Positions 50,528 through 61,807 of a stretch of DNA of 64,000 nt are shown here, one piece after another. Location of the stretch: contig NZ_PVTH01000001.1 of the NCBI RefSeq assembly GCF_003002875.1, positions 372,001 to 436,000 on the forward strand, in the 5' to 3' direction. Every line of letters starts with the position of its first letter. Positions within the stretch are counted from its first letter, which is position 1. The notes below the pieces were generated by a model. It was not told the origin of the DNA and did not search any database. It was given only the letters and a program-made list of their open reading frames with translations. A program made the translations under genes and the position numbers. The stretch is from Arcticibacter pallidicorallinus. GTDB taxonomy: Bacteria; Bacteroidota; Bacteroidia; Sphingobacteriales; Sphingobacteriaceae.

Positions 50528-51514
50528 TTACTGAACCAGCAAGTTACAGCCGCGTATGTCACTGTTATCGAACCTTCCTATGATCTCAAATGAGCCGTCC
50601 TGGTACTTCTTTCCAAGATCCTGAGTTGCAATGAACGAACACGAATAGATATTCGCCAGATCAATGATGTTGATTCCCCCCGTCGCTCCTGTTTGCAAGA
50701 AGCTAAATGGATCATTGATATCCCGTATGTCGATGCGCATCCAGGGTGGGCACCTAAATAACCCTTTTCCCGAAGAGTATGCCTGGGAAAGAAGCTCGGT
50801 CATCCCGTATTCTGAATGAATAGCATTCACGCCAAAGCCCGCACACAGCTGCTGATGAAGCTCCTCCCGGATCATCTCCTTGCGCTTTCCTTTCATTCCC
50901 CCGGTTTCCATCACAATAAGATCAGGAAAATCCAGCGTATAGCGTTCTACAAAATCAAGCAAGGCGTACGTTACACCGATTAGTATCACTTTACTACCGG
51001 CATGGCGCAGTTTAACTAGAGCCTGATACAACTCATCGTGATTGTATAAGAAGTAGCCACTTTCCGGATTACCAGTTCGTTGAATCAGATCTTCGACCAT
51101 ATAGATCAAAGAGGACCCCTCTCGCTCCAGGTAAGATGGCAGGAGCGCCAGAATGACGAGATCACGGATATCGCCGTAGAAAAGTTCGAACGTTTTACGG
51201 AAACTCTCCTCGTACACCGACAGATCAAGTACTTCATGCTTGCTTTGCACCATTCCGGTGGTTCCGGAGCTGCTGAAAACTATTTCCGGGGAATCTGAGC
51301 CGGATATTATACTGTGATTTTTGAAGAACTCCACCGGCATATAGGGGATATCCCTGACGTTGGTAATTGATTCAGAATCTTTCTTTAACCCTTTCACGAA
51401 ACTTGCGTATACAGCGTTATGAGCTACCTGAAATCTGAACACGTCTATCGCCAGATTATTAAAGTTTTCTTCTGAACGGTTCAGAAATAGCGGTTTTGAA
51501 AAAACATGTTCCAC
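50528..51514 (-). CDS. LuxE-like acyl-protein synthetase (adenylate-forming family)
   Basis: The 328-residue protein has the adenylate-forming signature VFSSSGTTGM, and later METGGMKG and HSEYGMTELLSQ, as in LuxE/PaaK-like acyl-activating enzymes. LuxE activates fatty acids as acyl-AMP and passes them to a protein. The GTG at 51514 is chosen: homologues, as I recall them, begin at about this residue, and a -7 element (TACCTTTG on the minus strand, 51526-51519) lies within the longer frame that opens at ATG 51574. No LuxC, LuxD or acyl carrier gene is near, so the substrate is unknown. Confidence 0.85.
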   Translation of the reverse strand: MEHVFSKPLFLNRSEENFNNLAIDVFRFQVAHNAVYASFVKGLKKDSESITNVRDIPYMPVEFFKNHSIISGSDSPEIVFSSSGTTGMVQSKHEVLDLSVYEESFRKTFELFYGDIRDLVILALLPSYLEREGSSLIYMVEDLIQRTGNPESGYFLYNHDELYQALVKLRHAGSKVILIGVTYALLDFVERYTLDFPDLIVMETGGMKGKRKEMIREELHQQLCAGFGVNAIHSEYGMTELLSQAYSSGKGLFRCPPWMRIDIRDINDPFSFLQTGATGGINIIDLANIYSCSFIATQDLGKKYQDGSFEIIGRFDNSDIRGCNLLVQ

Positions 51515-51518
51515 AAGA

Positions 51519-51526
51519 CAAAGGTA
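51519..51526 (-). promoter_or_regulatory. -7 promoter element of the LuxE-like gene
   Basis: TACCTTTG on the minus strand, an exact TAnnTTTG. It ends 4 bp before the GTG start, so transcription would begin at or very near the start codon, suggesting a leaderless mRNA. Confidence 0.4.
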
Positions 51527-51594
51527 ACAACATTTAAAGTTCAATTTTCTATATTTACCCCCAAACACTTTCATCAGGGCAACAGAATTACATC

Positions 51595-54051
51595 ATGGAA
51601 GAAAAAGAAAAGCAATCATTGCCGGAGATCAGCATTGAGCAATTGGAAGAAGGCGTACAGCATGTCAACAATCCAATAATAGGTTTAAAGCCCATTGAAA
51701 AGCGTTACTTACAGTCTGTAAAGGAATACAAACAGGTTAACAACAGTTTCTATTTTACAGACGGCGAGTCGACCGTTGAAGTTATGGTCCTGAGTGACGA
51801 GATTATTCGCGTCCGCATGGCCCCCCAGGGTACCTTTCTGGAAGACTTCTCCTACGCTGTTCCCAAGCTTGTTAACACGGCAACAGTATTCTCTTTTACC
51901 GAAACAGCCGAAGATTACCGTGTGGAAACCAACACGGTCTCTTGCATCATCGACAAAAAGCACTTCCTGATATCGTTTGCCGATAATCAGCAGAATATCA
52001 TCAACGAAGACCTTTCTGCAATGCATTGGGAGGAAAACGTCGACTTCGGAGGGTATTACGTCTACTGTACGAAGAAAGGTCACCCCGGGGAAGGTTATTT
52101 CGGATTAGGAGATAAGCCAACCACATTTAACATGCGTGGCCGTCGTTTCCAGAACTGGAATACGGATACCTATTCATTTGCAAGAGACCAGGACCCCCTA
52201 TACAGGTCAATTCCTTTCTATATAGGGCTGAAGGATACGACTGCTTACGGAATCTTTTTTGATAATTCTTACAGAACTTACTTTGACTTCGGTCAGGAAG
52301 ATCAGGACAAAACCAGTTTCTGGGCCGAGGGCGGAGAACTACTATACTATTATATTCACGGTCCTCATATGATGGACGTAGTGAAGAGATATCATACGCT
52401 TACAGGAACCCACCCTATGCCACCGCAATGGGCACTCGGTTATCAGCAATGCCGCTGGAGCTACTATCCTGAAAGTAAGGTTAAAAAACTCGCGCAAACA
52501 TTCCGGGACAAGAAGATTCCTTGTGACGCACTGTATCTCGATATCGACTATATGGACGGCTACAGATGCTTCACCTGGAACAAGAAATATTTCCCTGATC
52601 CAAAGAAAATGGTCAAGGAGCTGTCAGACGACGGCTTCAAAACGGTAGTGATCATCGACCCGGGAATTAAGGTCGACGAAAATTATTGGGTCTACAAAGA
52701 AGGGAAAGATAATAAGTACTTCTGTCGCAGGAGCGACGATTATTTCATGGAAGGCCACGTATGGCCAGGCAGATGCCAGTTTCCTGATTTCACCAATCCC
52801 GAAGTACGCGAGTGGTGGGGAGGTCTTTTCAAAGGTCTTGTCGACACAGGAGTAGCCGGTATCTGGAATGACATGAATGAGCCAGCGGTATTTGGTTCAG
52901 GTACTTTCCCTGACGACGTCAGGCATCAATACGACGGACACCGTGGTTCCCATCGTAAAGCACACAACGTCTACGGCATGCAGATGGTACGTGCAACCTA
53001 TGACGGCTTGAAGAAACTTTATAAAAACAAACGTCCGCTTACTATTACCCGTGCGGGTTATGCAGGCGTTCAGCGATATTCATCTGTATGGACGGGCGAT
53101 AACCTCGCTTCATGGGATCACTTGAAGCTGGCCTTGCTGCAATGTATGAGGCTTTCCTTATCAGGAGTGTCCTTCTGCGGAACCGACATCGGAGGCTTTA
53201 CAGGTGAACCTGATGGAGAACTTTTCACGAGATGGATCCAGTTAGGCGTGTTCACGCCGTTTATGCGCGCCCATTCTGCCGGTGATACCAGAGAAAGAGA
53301 GCCCTGGAGCTATGGCGAAGAACTTGAAGCCATCAACCGCAAGTTCATCGAGCTTCGGTACAAGCTGATGCCTTATATCTACTCAACTTTCTGGGAACAC
53401 CACAAATATGGCTTCCCTATTTTAAGGCCCGTGGTGATGCTGGAGCAGGATAAGATTGAGAACAGAGCACGTGAGGAAGAGTTCACATTTGGCGACAAGA
53501 TTCTTATTTCGCCAATCCTACATCCGGGACAAACGTCTAAAACCGTCTATCTTCCCGAAGGTAAATGGTACAACTACTGGACTTACGAAAGCTACGAAGG
53601 AGGGATGGAGCATACCGCACATGCGGCGCTCGATAGCATGCCTATATTCGTGAAAGCAGGTTCTGTAATACCAGAATGGCCGGTAATGCAATATGTGGGA
53701 GAGGTAGATCTTGAAGAGATCAAGTTCCAGGTTTACCATGCGCCGTATGAAGTGAATTCCTTCTATTATGAGGATCATGGCGACACATTCGCCTATGAGC
53801 AGGAAATTTATACAGAAAAGAAATTTGTCGTCAAAGGAGATGACCACAGCCTGAGCATTCGTCAATTCTCGGAAGGCTTATACACCCCGCGTTACGAAAC
53901 GTATGATCTTAAGCTGATTGGACTTCCTTTCCTTCCAACACGCGTTATTATCGACGGGAAGGAACAGCAAGTGGAGCTTGAATTTGATGCGTTAAAGCGC
54001 GTACGTATTAATGCAAACAAAAACTTTAAGGAAATACAGGTGTTAAGTTAA
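51595..54051 (+). CDS. Glycoside hydrolase family 31 alpha-glucosidase
   Basis: The 818-residue protein has a GH31 N-terminal beta-sandwich (about 60-255) with GLGDKP and a catalytic barrel. The nucleophile is Asp426 in WNDMNEP and the likely acid/base is Asp502 in WTGDN. C-terminal beta domains follow. No signal peptide is seen, so it is probably cytoplasmic. It should release glucose from alpha-glucans or maltodextrins. It is 17 bp upstream of glgB, which suggests a shared role in glycogen turnover. Confidence 0.95.
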   Translation: MEEKEKQSLPEISIEQLEEGVQHVNNPIIGLKPIEKRYLQSVKEYKQVNNSFYFTDGESTVEVMVLSDEIIRVRMAPQGTFLEDFSYAVPKLVNTATVFSFTETAEDYRVETNTVSCIIDKKHFLISFADNQQNIINEDLSAMHWEENVDFGGYYVYCTKKGHPGEGYFGLGDKPTTFNMRGRRFQNWNTDTYSFARDQDPLYRSIPFYIGLKDTTAYGIFFDNSYRTYFDFGQEDQDKTSFWAEGGELLYYYIHGPHMMDVVKRYHTLTGTHPMPPQWALGYQQCRWSYYPESKVKKLAQTFRDKKIPCDALYLDIDYMDGYRCFTWNKKYFPDPKKMVKELSDDGFKTVVIIDPGIKVDENYWVYKEGKDNKYFCRRSDDYFMEGHVWPGRCQFPDFTNPEVREWWGGLFKGLVDTGVAGIWNDMNEPAVFGSGTFPDDVRHQYDGHRGSHRKAHNVYGMQMVRATYDGLKKLYKNKRPLTITRAGYAGVQRYSSVWTGDNLASWDHLKLALLQCMRLSLSGVSFCGTDIGGFTGEPDGELFTRWIQLGVFTPFMRAHSAGDTREREPWSYGEELEAINRKFIELRYKLMPYIYSTFWEHHKYGFPILRPVVMLEQDKIENRAREEEFTFGDKILISPILHPGQTSKTVYLPEGKWYNYWTYESYEGGMEHTAHAALDSMPIFVKAGSVIPEWPVMQYVGEVDLEEIKFQVYHAPYEVNSFYYEDHGDTFAYEQEIYTEKKFVVKGDDHSLSIRQFSEGLYTPRYETYDLKLIGLPFLPTRVIIDGKEQQVELEFDALKRVRINANKNFKEIQVLS

Positions 54052-54068
54052 CCTACTCAAACCATATA

Positions 54069-56033
54069 ATGAAAACCAGGAAAAAAAGTTTAACTCCTAT
54101 ATCGACCCCTGTTATTGCTTATTCTCGTTTTACAGACTATGATATTCACCTGTTCAAAGCCGGTAAACACTATAAGCTCTACGACAAGCTGGGCTCGCAT
54201 GTAGTCACAACCGACGATGGCCAGACTGGCACTTACTTCGCGGTATGGGCTCCCAATGCGCTCGGCGTATCGGTCATAGGAAACTTCAATGGTTGGAATA
54301 GAGAATCCCATCAGCTTTCAAGCAGATGGGACAGTTCAGGGATATGGGAAGGCTTCATACCAAACATTGCTGCAGGCGAAGTCTATAAGTATCTGATCAA
54401 GTCAAATACAGGCGAGGTCCTGGAGAAGGCTGATCCTTACGCATTGAGATGGGAGGAACCTCCGCATACGGCCAGTATCGTCTGGGATACCTGGTTTGAA
54501 TGGACAGATGCGGAGTGGATGGAATCCCGCTTTAAGAACAACAGCCTGAACAGACCCTGGTCTGTTTACGAAGTACACCTGGGATCATGGAAAAGAAGCC
54601 CAGAAGCTCCTGAAAAGTTCCTCGGGTACCGTCTGATGGCGGACGAGCTGGTGCCGTATATCAAGGAGATGGGCTTTACGCATGTAGAGTTTATGCCTTT
54701 AATGGAGCACCCTTACTATCCTTCTTGGGGCTATCAGATTACCGGCTTCTTCGCAGCATCGTCACGATATGGTACACCACAGGATCTGATGTATCTCATC
54801 GAACAATTGCATCTGAACGGAATAGGCGTAGTGCTCGACTGGGTGCCTTCTCACTTTCCCGGAGATATGCACGGCTTATATAAGTTCGATGGTACTAATC
54901 TCTACGAGCATGCTAACGATAAAGAGGGTTTTCATCCAGATTGGAAGTCATATATCTTCAACTACGGGAGAAACGAAGTTCGTTCTTTCCTGATAAGCAA
55001 CGCCCTTTTCTGGCTTGATCGCTACCACATTGATGGCCTCCGTGTGGATGCCGTAGCTTCAATGCTTTACCGGGATTACTCCCGTAAGGAAGGAGAGTGG
55101 ATACCTAACGAGTTCGGTGGAAGAGAGAATCTTGAAGCCATTAGCTTCCTTAAGGAGCTGAACATAGCTGTGTATGGGCAATTTCCCGACGTACAAACTA
55201 TCGCCGAGGAATCAACAGCGTTTCCGGGGGTAAGTAAACCCGTATTTAGCGATGGCCTGGGTTTCGGTATGAAGTGGATGATGGGTTGGATGAACGACAC
55301 ACTGTCCTATTTCCAGCAAGATCCCATTCATAGGAGATATTTTCATGGCCAGATTACTTTCAGTACCGTTTATGCCTTTACAGAGAACTTCATGATGCCC
55401 CTGTCGCACGATGAAGTTGTTCATGGCAAGAAGTCGCTGGTTTATAAAATGCCCGGTGACGAGTGGCAGAAGTTTGCCAACCTCCGGTTGATGTACAGCT
55501 ATATGTTTACGCATCCCGGTACCAAGTTGCTGTTCATGGGTAATGAGTTTGGACAGACCTCAGAATGGAACTTCGAACAGTCGCTTGATTGGCACCTGCT
55601 CGATTTTAAGCCTCACCAGGGCATAAAACAACTCGTTAAGGATCTTAATGCTCTTTATACAACAGAAGGCGCCCTGTATCAGAAGAACTTTGAATGGGAG
55701 GGCTTTAGATGGATAGAGGCAGGGGATGCAGAGAACTCAGTTCTTGCTTACTGCAGAAAAGGCGATGTGAACGATGAGAAGCTCGTCATTGTACTCAACA
55801 TGACGCCCGTCCCGCGCTACAACTACCGCATTGGCTTACCTATGCATGGCGATTGGGAAATTGTCTTCAATTCAGACGAAGTGCAATATTACGGTAGCGG
55901 CTTTGAGCTAAACTACAATATCACCACTCAGCAGTTACCCTGGCAAGGAAAAGAGCAATCTGTATTGCTCAATCTTCCGCCACTTTCAGCACTCGTGCTG
56001 AAGCGATTTAACAGACAGTCCAAGTTCTGGTAA
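54069..56033 (+). CDS. glgB: 1,4-alpha-glucan branching enzyme
   Basis: The 654-residue protein has a CBM48 domain (about 45-150, with AVWAPNA and GNFNGWN), then the GH13 barrel with nucleophile Asp327 (GLRVDAVASM), acid/base Glu380 (TIAEEST) and the third acid in LSHDEVVHGK, then a C-terminal beta domain. It makes alpha-1,6 branches in glycogen. It is the second gene of a unit with the GH31 enzyme, closed by a strong terminator. Confidence 0.97.
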   Translation: MKTRKKSLTPISTPVIAYSRFTDYDIHLFKAGKHYKLYDKLGSHVVTTDDGQTGTYFAVWAPNALGVSVIGNFNGWNRESHQLSSRWDSSGIWEGFIPNIAAGEVYKYLIKSNTGEVLEKADPYALRWEEPPHTASIVWDTWFEWTDAEWMESRFKNNSLNRPWSVYEVHLGSWKRSPEAPEKFLGYRLMADELVPYIKEMGFTHVEFMPLMEHPYYPSWGYQITGFFAASSRYGTPQDLMYLIEQLHLNGIGVVLDWVPSHFPGDMHGLYKFDGTNLYEHANDKEGFHPDWKSYIFNYGRNEVRSFLISNALFWLDRYHIDGLRVDAVASMLYRDYSRKEGEWIPNEFGGRENLEAISFLKELNIAVYGQFPDVQTIAEESTAFPGVSKPVFSDGLGFGMKWMMGWMNDTLSYFQQDPIHRRYFHGQITFSTVYAFTENFMMPLSHDEVVHGKKSLVYKMPGDEWQKFANLRLMYSYMFTHPGTKLLFMGNEFGQTSEWNFEQSLDWHLLDFKPHQGIKQLVKDLNALYTTEGALYQKNFEWEGFRWIEAGDAENSVLAYCRKGDVNDEKLVIVLNMTPVPRYNYRIGLPMHGDWEIVFNSDEVQYYGSGFELNYNITTQQLPWQGKEQSVLLNLPPLSALVLKRFNRQSKFW

Positions 56034-56048
56034 AAGCCAAAATAGAAA

Positions 56049-56093
56049 GCATAAAAAAAGAGCTTTGCGAATCGCAAAGCTCTTTTTTATGCT
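56049..56093. terminator. Bidirectional terminator between glgB and gapA
   Basis: A near-perfect stem of about 20 bp with core AGAGCTTTGCGA/TCGCAAAGCTCT and flanking A- and T-runs lies between two convergent stops. It can end both transcripts. Confidence 0.92.
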
Positions 56094-56102
56094 TAAGGAA
56101 TA

Positions 56103-57952
<1,850 letters not shown>

Positions 57953-57961
57953 ATCTATTTA

Positions 57962-58945
57962 TTATATTGACAGGATGGCGGCCATTTCAACAAGATCATC
58001 TTCCAGCTTGTAGGAATGATTGTTGATCGCCTCCTGTATATCAGTGAGCTTGATCTCGTTTCCGCGAAGGCCTACCATTTTTCTGCTCTCGCCCGCAACC
58101 AGTGCTTTTACAGCTGCATAACCCAATCTGCAAGCCAAAACCCTGTCAAAGCTGCTCGGAGTTCCGCCCCTCTGAAGGTGGCCAAGAATAGTAACCTTGA
58201 TATCGTAGAAGTTGAACTTCTCTTTTACGCGTTTAGCAACGTTATATGCCCCGCCATTCTTATCACCTTCGGCGATAATCACGATACTGGAGCTTTTATT
58301 ACTCAAAGCACCTGCTTCAAGTTTGGCGATAAGGTCGTCAATAGCAGTCTCTTTCTCGGGAAGCAAAATAGCCTCTGCACCACCGGCAACGCCTGAGTGT
58401 AATGCAATACATCCGGAGTCGCGACCCATTACCTCAACAAAGAAGAGCCTGTCATGAGAAGCTGCAGTATCACGGATCTTGTCAATAGCCTCCAAAACAG
58501 TATTGGTTGCCGTGTCATATCCCAGGGTAAAGTCAGAACCATACAAATCGTTGTCAATTGTTCCGGGAATACCGATCACAGGAATATCAAACTCTCTCGA
58601 CAGTACTTCAGCACCTGTAAATGTACCGTCGCCACCGATAGCAACAATCGCATCGATACCCTCTTCCTGTAAGTTTTTATATGCTTTCGCCCTTCCTTCA
58701 GGAGTCCTGAATTCCGCGCAACGGGCTGTTTTTAAAACCGTTCCCCCTAATTGTATGATATTTCTTACTGATCGGGCATCCATGTTGATGAACTTCTTTT
58801 CGATCATTCCCTGATAACCCTGATGAATGCCAACCACTTCCATGCCATGGAAGATGCCTGTACGTACAACAGCACGAATGCAGGCATTCATGCCGGGAGC
58901 ATCACCACCAGAAGTAAAAACACCTATTTTTTTTATGCTGGACAT
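57962..58945 (-). CDS. pfkA: 6-phosphofructokinase
   Basis: The 327-residue ATP-type enzyme has TSGGDAPGMN (11-20), GGDGTF (104-109), the catalytic TIDND with Asp131, and MGRDSG. It commits fructose 6-phosphate to glycolysis. It is the first gene of the pfkA-BadF-gapA operon and is divergent from the Nudix-type regulator gene, with 114 bp between them. Confidence 0.97.
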   Translation of the reverse strand: MSSIKKIGVFTSGGDAPGMNACIRAVVRTGIFHGMEVVGIHQGYQGMIEKKFINMDARSVRNIIQLGGTVLKTARCAEFRTPEGRAKAYKNLQEEGIDAIVAIGGDGTFTGAEVLSREFDIPVIGIPGTIDNDLYGSDFTLGYDTATNTVLEAIDKIRDTAASHDRLFFVEVMGRDSGCIALHSGVAGGAEAILLPEKETAIDDLIAKLEAGALSNKSSSIVIIAEGDKNGGAYNVAKRVKEKFNFYDIKVTILGHLQRGGTPSSFDRVLACRLGYAAVKALVAGESRKMVGLRGNEIKLTDIQEAINNHSYKLEDDLVEMAAILSI

Positions 58946-59059
58946 TTTATTTTTGTTTTATTTGGCTAATATACTGTGTGTGACTTACACTAAGAGAATT
59001 TTTGGGAATTTTTTCCACTTTTGTGATGACGATCATAGTTAGATTTTACTAATAGCACA
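58946..59059. promoter_or_regulatory. Divergent promoter region of pfkA and the Nudix-type regulator
   Basis: This 114-bp gap must hold both promoters. A short dyad GTGTGACTTACAC (about 58979-58991) is a possible operator for the adjacent regulator. No exact TAnnTTTG was found on either strand, so the promoter positions are not fixed. Confidence 0.3.
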
Positions 59060-59749
59060 ATGCTTTCAAAATTCGATTCCATATTTTCAATTGACTGTGT
59101 CATCTTTGGCTTCGAAGAAGGTGAGCTCAAAGTATTACTTATCGAAAGAAACGATGAACCTTTTCAGAACTGGTGGGCCCTTCCTGGTTATTTTGTAGAA
59201 AACGACGAAAGTATAGAAGACGCCGCGGAGCGTATTTTGCATAGCTTTACTGGCTTGAGAGATATCTATCTGGAACAGTTTTATACCTTCGGCGACGTAA
59301 ACCGCCATCCGCAGGGGCGGGTGATCACAGTTGCCTACTATGCCATGATCAGGTTAAACGGTAAGGCAGATCTTCATCCAACCACACCCTTTGTTAAAAC
59401 GGCGGTCTGGCATCCGGTTAGCGAAATGCCCGACCTTGCTTTTGATCATAAGCTCATATTTGACAAGAGCCTTCAGAAGATACGCAGAAAGATAAGCTAC
59501 CAGCCGATTGCCTTCGAGCTATTACCCGAAAAGTTTACGCTCACCCAGCTCCAGAACGTCTATGAAGCTATTCTAAACAAAAAGCTGGATAAAAGGAACT
59601 TCCGGAAGAAAATGCTCAATCACGGAATCCTCAAGGAGCTTGACGAAAAGCAGCAGGGGGTGTCGTATCGCGCGGCAACTTTTTACAAATTCGACAGACG
59701 CGCATACAACAAACAATTCAAAAAGGAACTCAGCTTCTCGAAGGAATAA
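59060..59749 (+). CDS. Nudix-domain transcriptional regulator (NrtR/AraR-like)
   Basis: The 229-residue protein has a Nudix fold (about 8-140) and a C-terminal winged-helix-like domain (about 150-225). In the Nudix box the position of REuxEE reads RILHSF (58-63), so the metal-binding Glu residues are replaced by Ile, Ser and Phe and hydrolysis is unlikely. This is the state of Nudix-derived repressors such as NrtR relatives and the arabinose regulator AraR of Bacteroides. It is divergent from pfkA, so regulation of the glycolytic operon or of the following sugar kinase is plausible (inference). Confidence 0.85.
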   Translation: MLSKFDSIFSIDCVIFGFEEGELKVLLIERNDEPFQNWWALPGYFVENDESIEDAAERILHSFTGLRDIYLEQFYTFGDVNRHPQGRVITVAYYAMIRLNGKADLHPTTPFVKTAVWHPVSEMPDLAFDHKLIFDKSLQKIRRKISYQPIAFELLPEKFTLTQLQNVYEAILNKKLDKRNFRKKMLNHGILKELDEKQQGVSYRAATFYKFDRRAYNKQFKKELSFSKE

Positions 59750-59761
59750 TCAGAAGCAATC

Positions 59762-59798
59762 AAAAAAAAGGAGGGTCTCTGCATAAGAGCCCTCCTTA
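59762..59798 (-). terminator. Terminator of the sugar kinase gene
   Basis: AAGGAGGG pairs with CCCTCCTT, and past one mismatch CTCT pairs with AGAG, around a short loop. On the minus strand the stem is followed by a run of eight T, ending the convergent kinase transcript. Confidence 0.8.
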
Positions 59799-59822
59799 TA
59801 AAAACATTAAACTTGATATCGC

Positions 59823-60677
59823 TTATCCCCGCGGATGATCAATATGGAATTTTACCAGGTCATCTATAGGGGAACGAATGAGCTTCCCAATCTTCATTCC
59901 GAATTCGTCAGCTACCTCTTCGAGAATATTCCGGAAATTATAACCTACTGAACCGATACAGTTTAGCTCGTATTTTTGATAGTCAGGATAATGGCTGACC
60001 AGATTTTTAAAGAAATCAGTAAATGAAGTCTTTACCAGGTTATGCGTATAGCCAATGTTGTCTGAATTGTCATAAACAAACTTCGCGAAACTCGCACAAA
60101 AGCGGTTTGCAAGTGGCTTGGTATACACGTTTTCCTGAATATCATCAGGTGTGAGCTTGAAAGTCTCCCAGAAAGTTGCTCTTACCGCCTCTGGCATATA
60201 GCCTCTCAGGTAATCCGTGAGGAGTTTCTTGCCGATGTGGCAACCACTACCTTCGTCTCCCAGGATGTAGGCAGCCGAGTTAATTTGAAAAACAATATCA
60301 TCACCGTCGTAAATTCCGGTATTGGTTCCGGTGCCCAAAATGGCCGCAAAGCCGGTATCCTTACCTAGAAGAGCCCGTGCCGCTGCCAGCAGGTCGTGAC
60401 CTACGAAGATATCACTATGAGTAAATACAGCTCCGAACGCCTCTTTCAATTGCGCGGCTTTCTCCTTATTGTGCACACCAGCACCGTAAAAATTCACTTC
60501 CGTGATCTTTTCGAACTCCAGATCGTCAGGGAGATTCTTTTTGAGCGACTCAATTACATATTCTACGGTAACAAAATAGGGATTATACCCTTCTGTGTTA
60601 AAATAGATCTTTTTATTGTCGTCATTTAACAGACACCAATTGGTTTTTGTAGAACCGCCGTCAGCTATTATTATCAT
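59823..60677 (-). CDS. N-acetylglucosamine kinase-like protein (BadF/BcrA family)
   Basis: The 284-residue protein has an intact ASKHA fold: DGGSTKTNW (6-14, phosphate loop 1), GHDLLAA (catalytic Asp), ILGTGTNTG (phosphate loop 2), DEGSG and the adenosine segment IGSVGYNF. It should phosphorylate N-acetylglucosamine or a related amino sugar in the cytoplasm. It is a paralogue of the degenerate copy in the pfkA operon. It has its own terminator and is probably a single-gene unit. Confidence 0.88.
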   Translation of the reverse strand: MIIIADGGSTKTNWCLLNDDNKKIYFNTEGYNPYFVTVEYVIESLKKNLPDDLEFEKITEVNFYGAGVHNKEKAAQLKEAFGAVFTHSDIFVGHDLLAAARALLGKDTGFAAILGTGTNTGIYDGDDIVFQINSAAYILGDEGSGCHIGKKLLTDYLRGYMPEAVRATFWETFKLTPDDIQENVYTKPLANRFCASFAKFVYDNSDNIGYTHNLVKTSFTDFFKNLVSHYPDYQKYELNCIGSVGYNFRNILEEVADEFGMKIGKLIRSPIDDLVKFHIDHPRG

Positions 60678-60784
60678 GTTATTTTAATAAGCGTAAATAA
60701 TCAATGGTAAATGTAAATAATTCTTTAAGATTGTATAAAAACAAAAAATATTTGTTGTCTTAAGCCAAAAAAATACGCCGATTT

Positions 60785-61804
60785 ATGATAGTCGATCTAC
60801 GAAGTGATACTGTAACGAAGCCAACTCCCCAAATGCTCGACGCCATGTTCTCAGCAAACGTCGGCGATGATGTTTATGAAGAAGACGAATCTGTAAACGC
60901 GCTGGAGCGCAAAGCAGCTGCCATGTTCGGAATGGACGATGCCCTGTTTTGTCCCTCCGGAACCATGACCAACCAAATCGCCATCAAATGCCACACAGCT
61001 CCTATGGACGAAGTAATATGCGACGAGTCATCACACATTTACCGGTACGAAACCGGAGGTATCGCTTTCAACTCAGGCGCCTCTGTTAAGCTGCTTTACG
61101 GAGACCGCGGTCGTCTGACAGCAGAAATGATCGAAAAAGTTATTAACCCGGACGACGTTTGCATGCCCCATTCTAAACTGATTGTTCTTGAAAATACCTG
61201 TAACAGGGGAGGAGGCAGCTATTATGATCTCGACGAAATAGAATCGATTTACCATCTTGCCCGGCTGAAAAACTGTAACCTGCATCTTGATGGCGCCCGG
61301 CTGTTTAACGCGCTCGTGGAGACTGGCGATAGCATGGAGCGGTACGGTCATTTCTTCGATACCATTTCCATCTGCCTGTCCAAAGGACTGGGGGCGCCGG
61401 TTGGCTCGGTGTTGCTTGGAGATATCAAAACCATCCGTCAGGCAAGACGTATCCGCAAGGTGTTTGGAGGTGGAATGCGTCAGGCAGGGTTCCTGGCCGC
61501 AGCCGGCAGCTATGCGCTCGACCATCATATCGACAGACTGAAAACCGATCACCTCCACGCGAGGTTACTCGGTGAGACGCTGGAAAAACTTTCTTACGCG
61601 GATAAGGTATTACCCGTCGACACCAATATTGTCATTGTTAAGCTTCAGGATGATGTGAACGCAGATGTTTACGTGGAACGTATGCGTGATAACGGAATTT
61701 TATGCAGCAGGTTCGGAGAGCAGCTGGTGCGCTTCGTCACTCATCTGGATATCACGCCCGAAATGATAGATCATACCATTACCGTTTGCAAAAAGCTACA
61801 TTAA
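60785..61804 (+). CDS. ltaE: Low-specificity L-threonine aldolase
   Basis: The 339-residue fold-type I PLP enzyme has DLRSDTVTKPT at the N terminus, HLDGARLFNA (Asp binding the PLP ring) and the PLP lysine Lys200 in SICLSKGLGAPVGS. It splits threonine and allo-threonine into glycine and acetaldehyde. It is convergent with cysM, with only 3 bp between the stops and no hairpin. Confidence 0.95.
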   Translation: MIVDLRSDTVTKPTPQMLDAMFSANVGDDVYEEDESVNALERKAAAMFGMDDALFCPSGTMTNQIAIKCHTAPMDEVICDESSHIYRYETGGIAFNSGASVKLLYGDRGRLTAEMIEKVINPDDVCMPHSKLIVLENTCNRGGGSYYDLDEIESIYHLARLKNCNLHLDGARLFNALVETGDSMERYGHFFDTISICLSKGLGAPVGSVLLGDIKTIRQARRIRKVFGGGMRQAGFLAAAGSYALDHHIDRLKTDHLHARLLGETLEKLSYADKVLPVDTNIVIVKLQDDVNADVYVERMRDNGILCSRFGEQLVRFVTHLDITPEMIDHTITVCKKLH

Positions 61805-61807
61805 TGA

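Noticed and set aside
59762-59798. Hairpin as terminator of the Nudix-type regulator gene on the plus strand
   Set aside because: The T-run is on the minus-strand side only; on the plus strand the stem is followed by TATAAAA.
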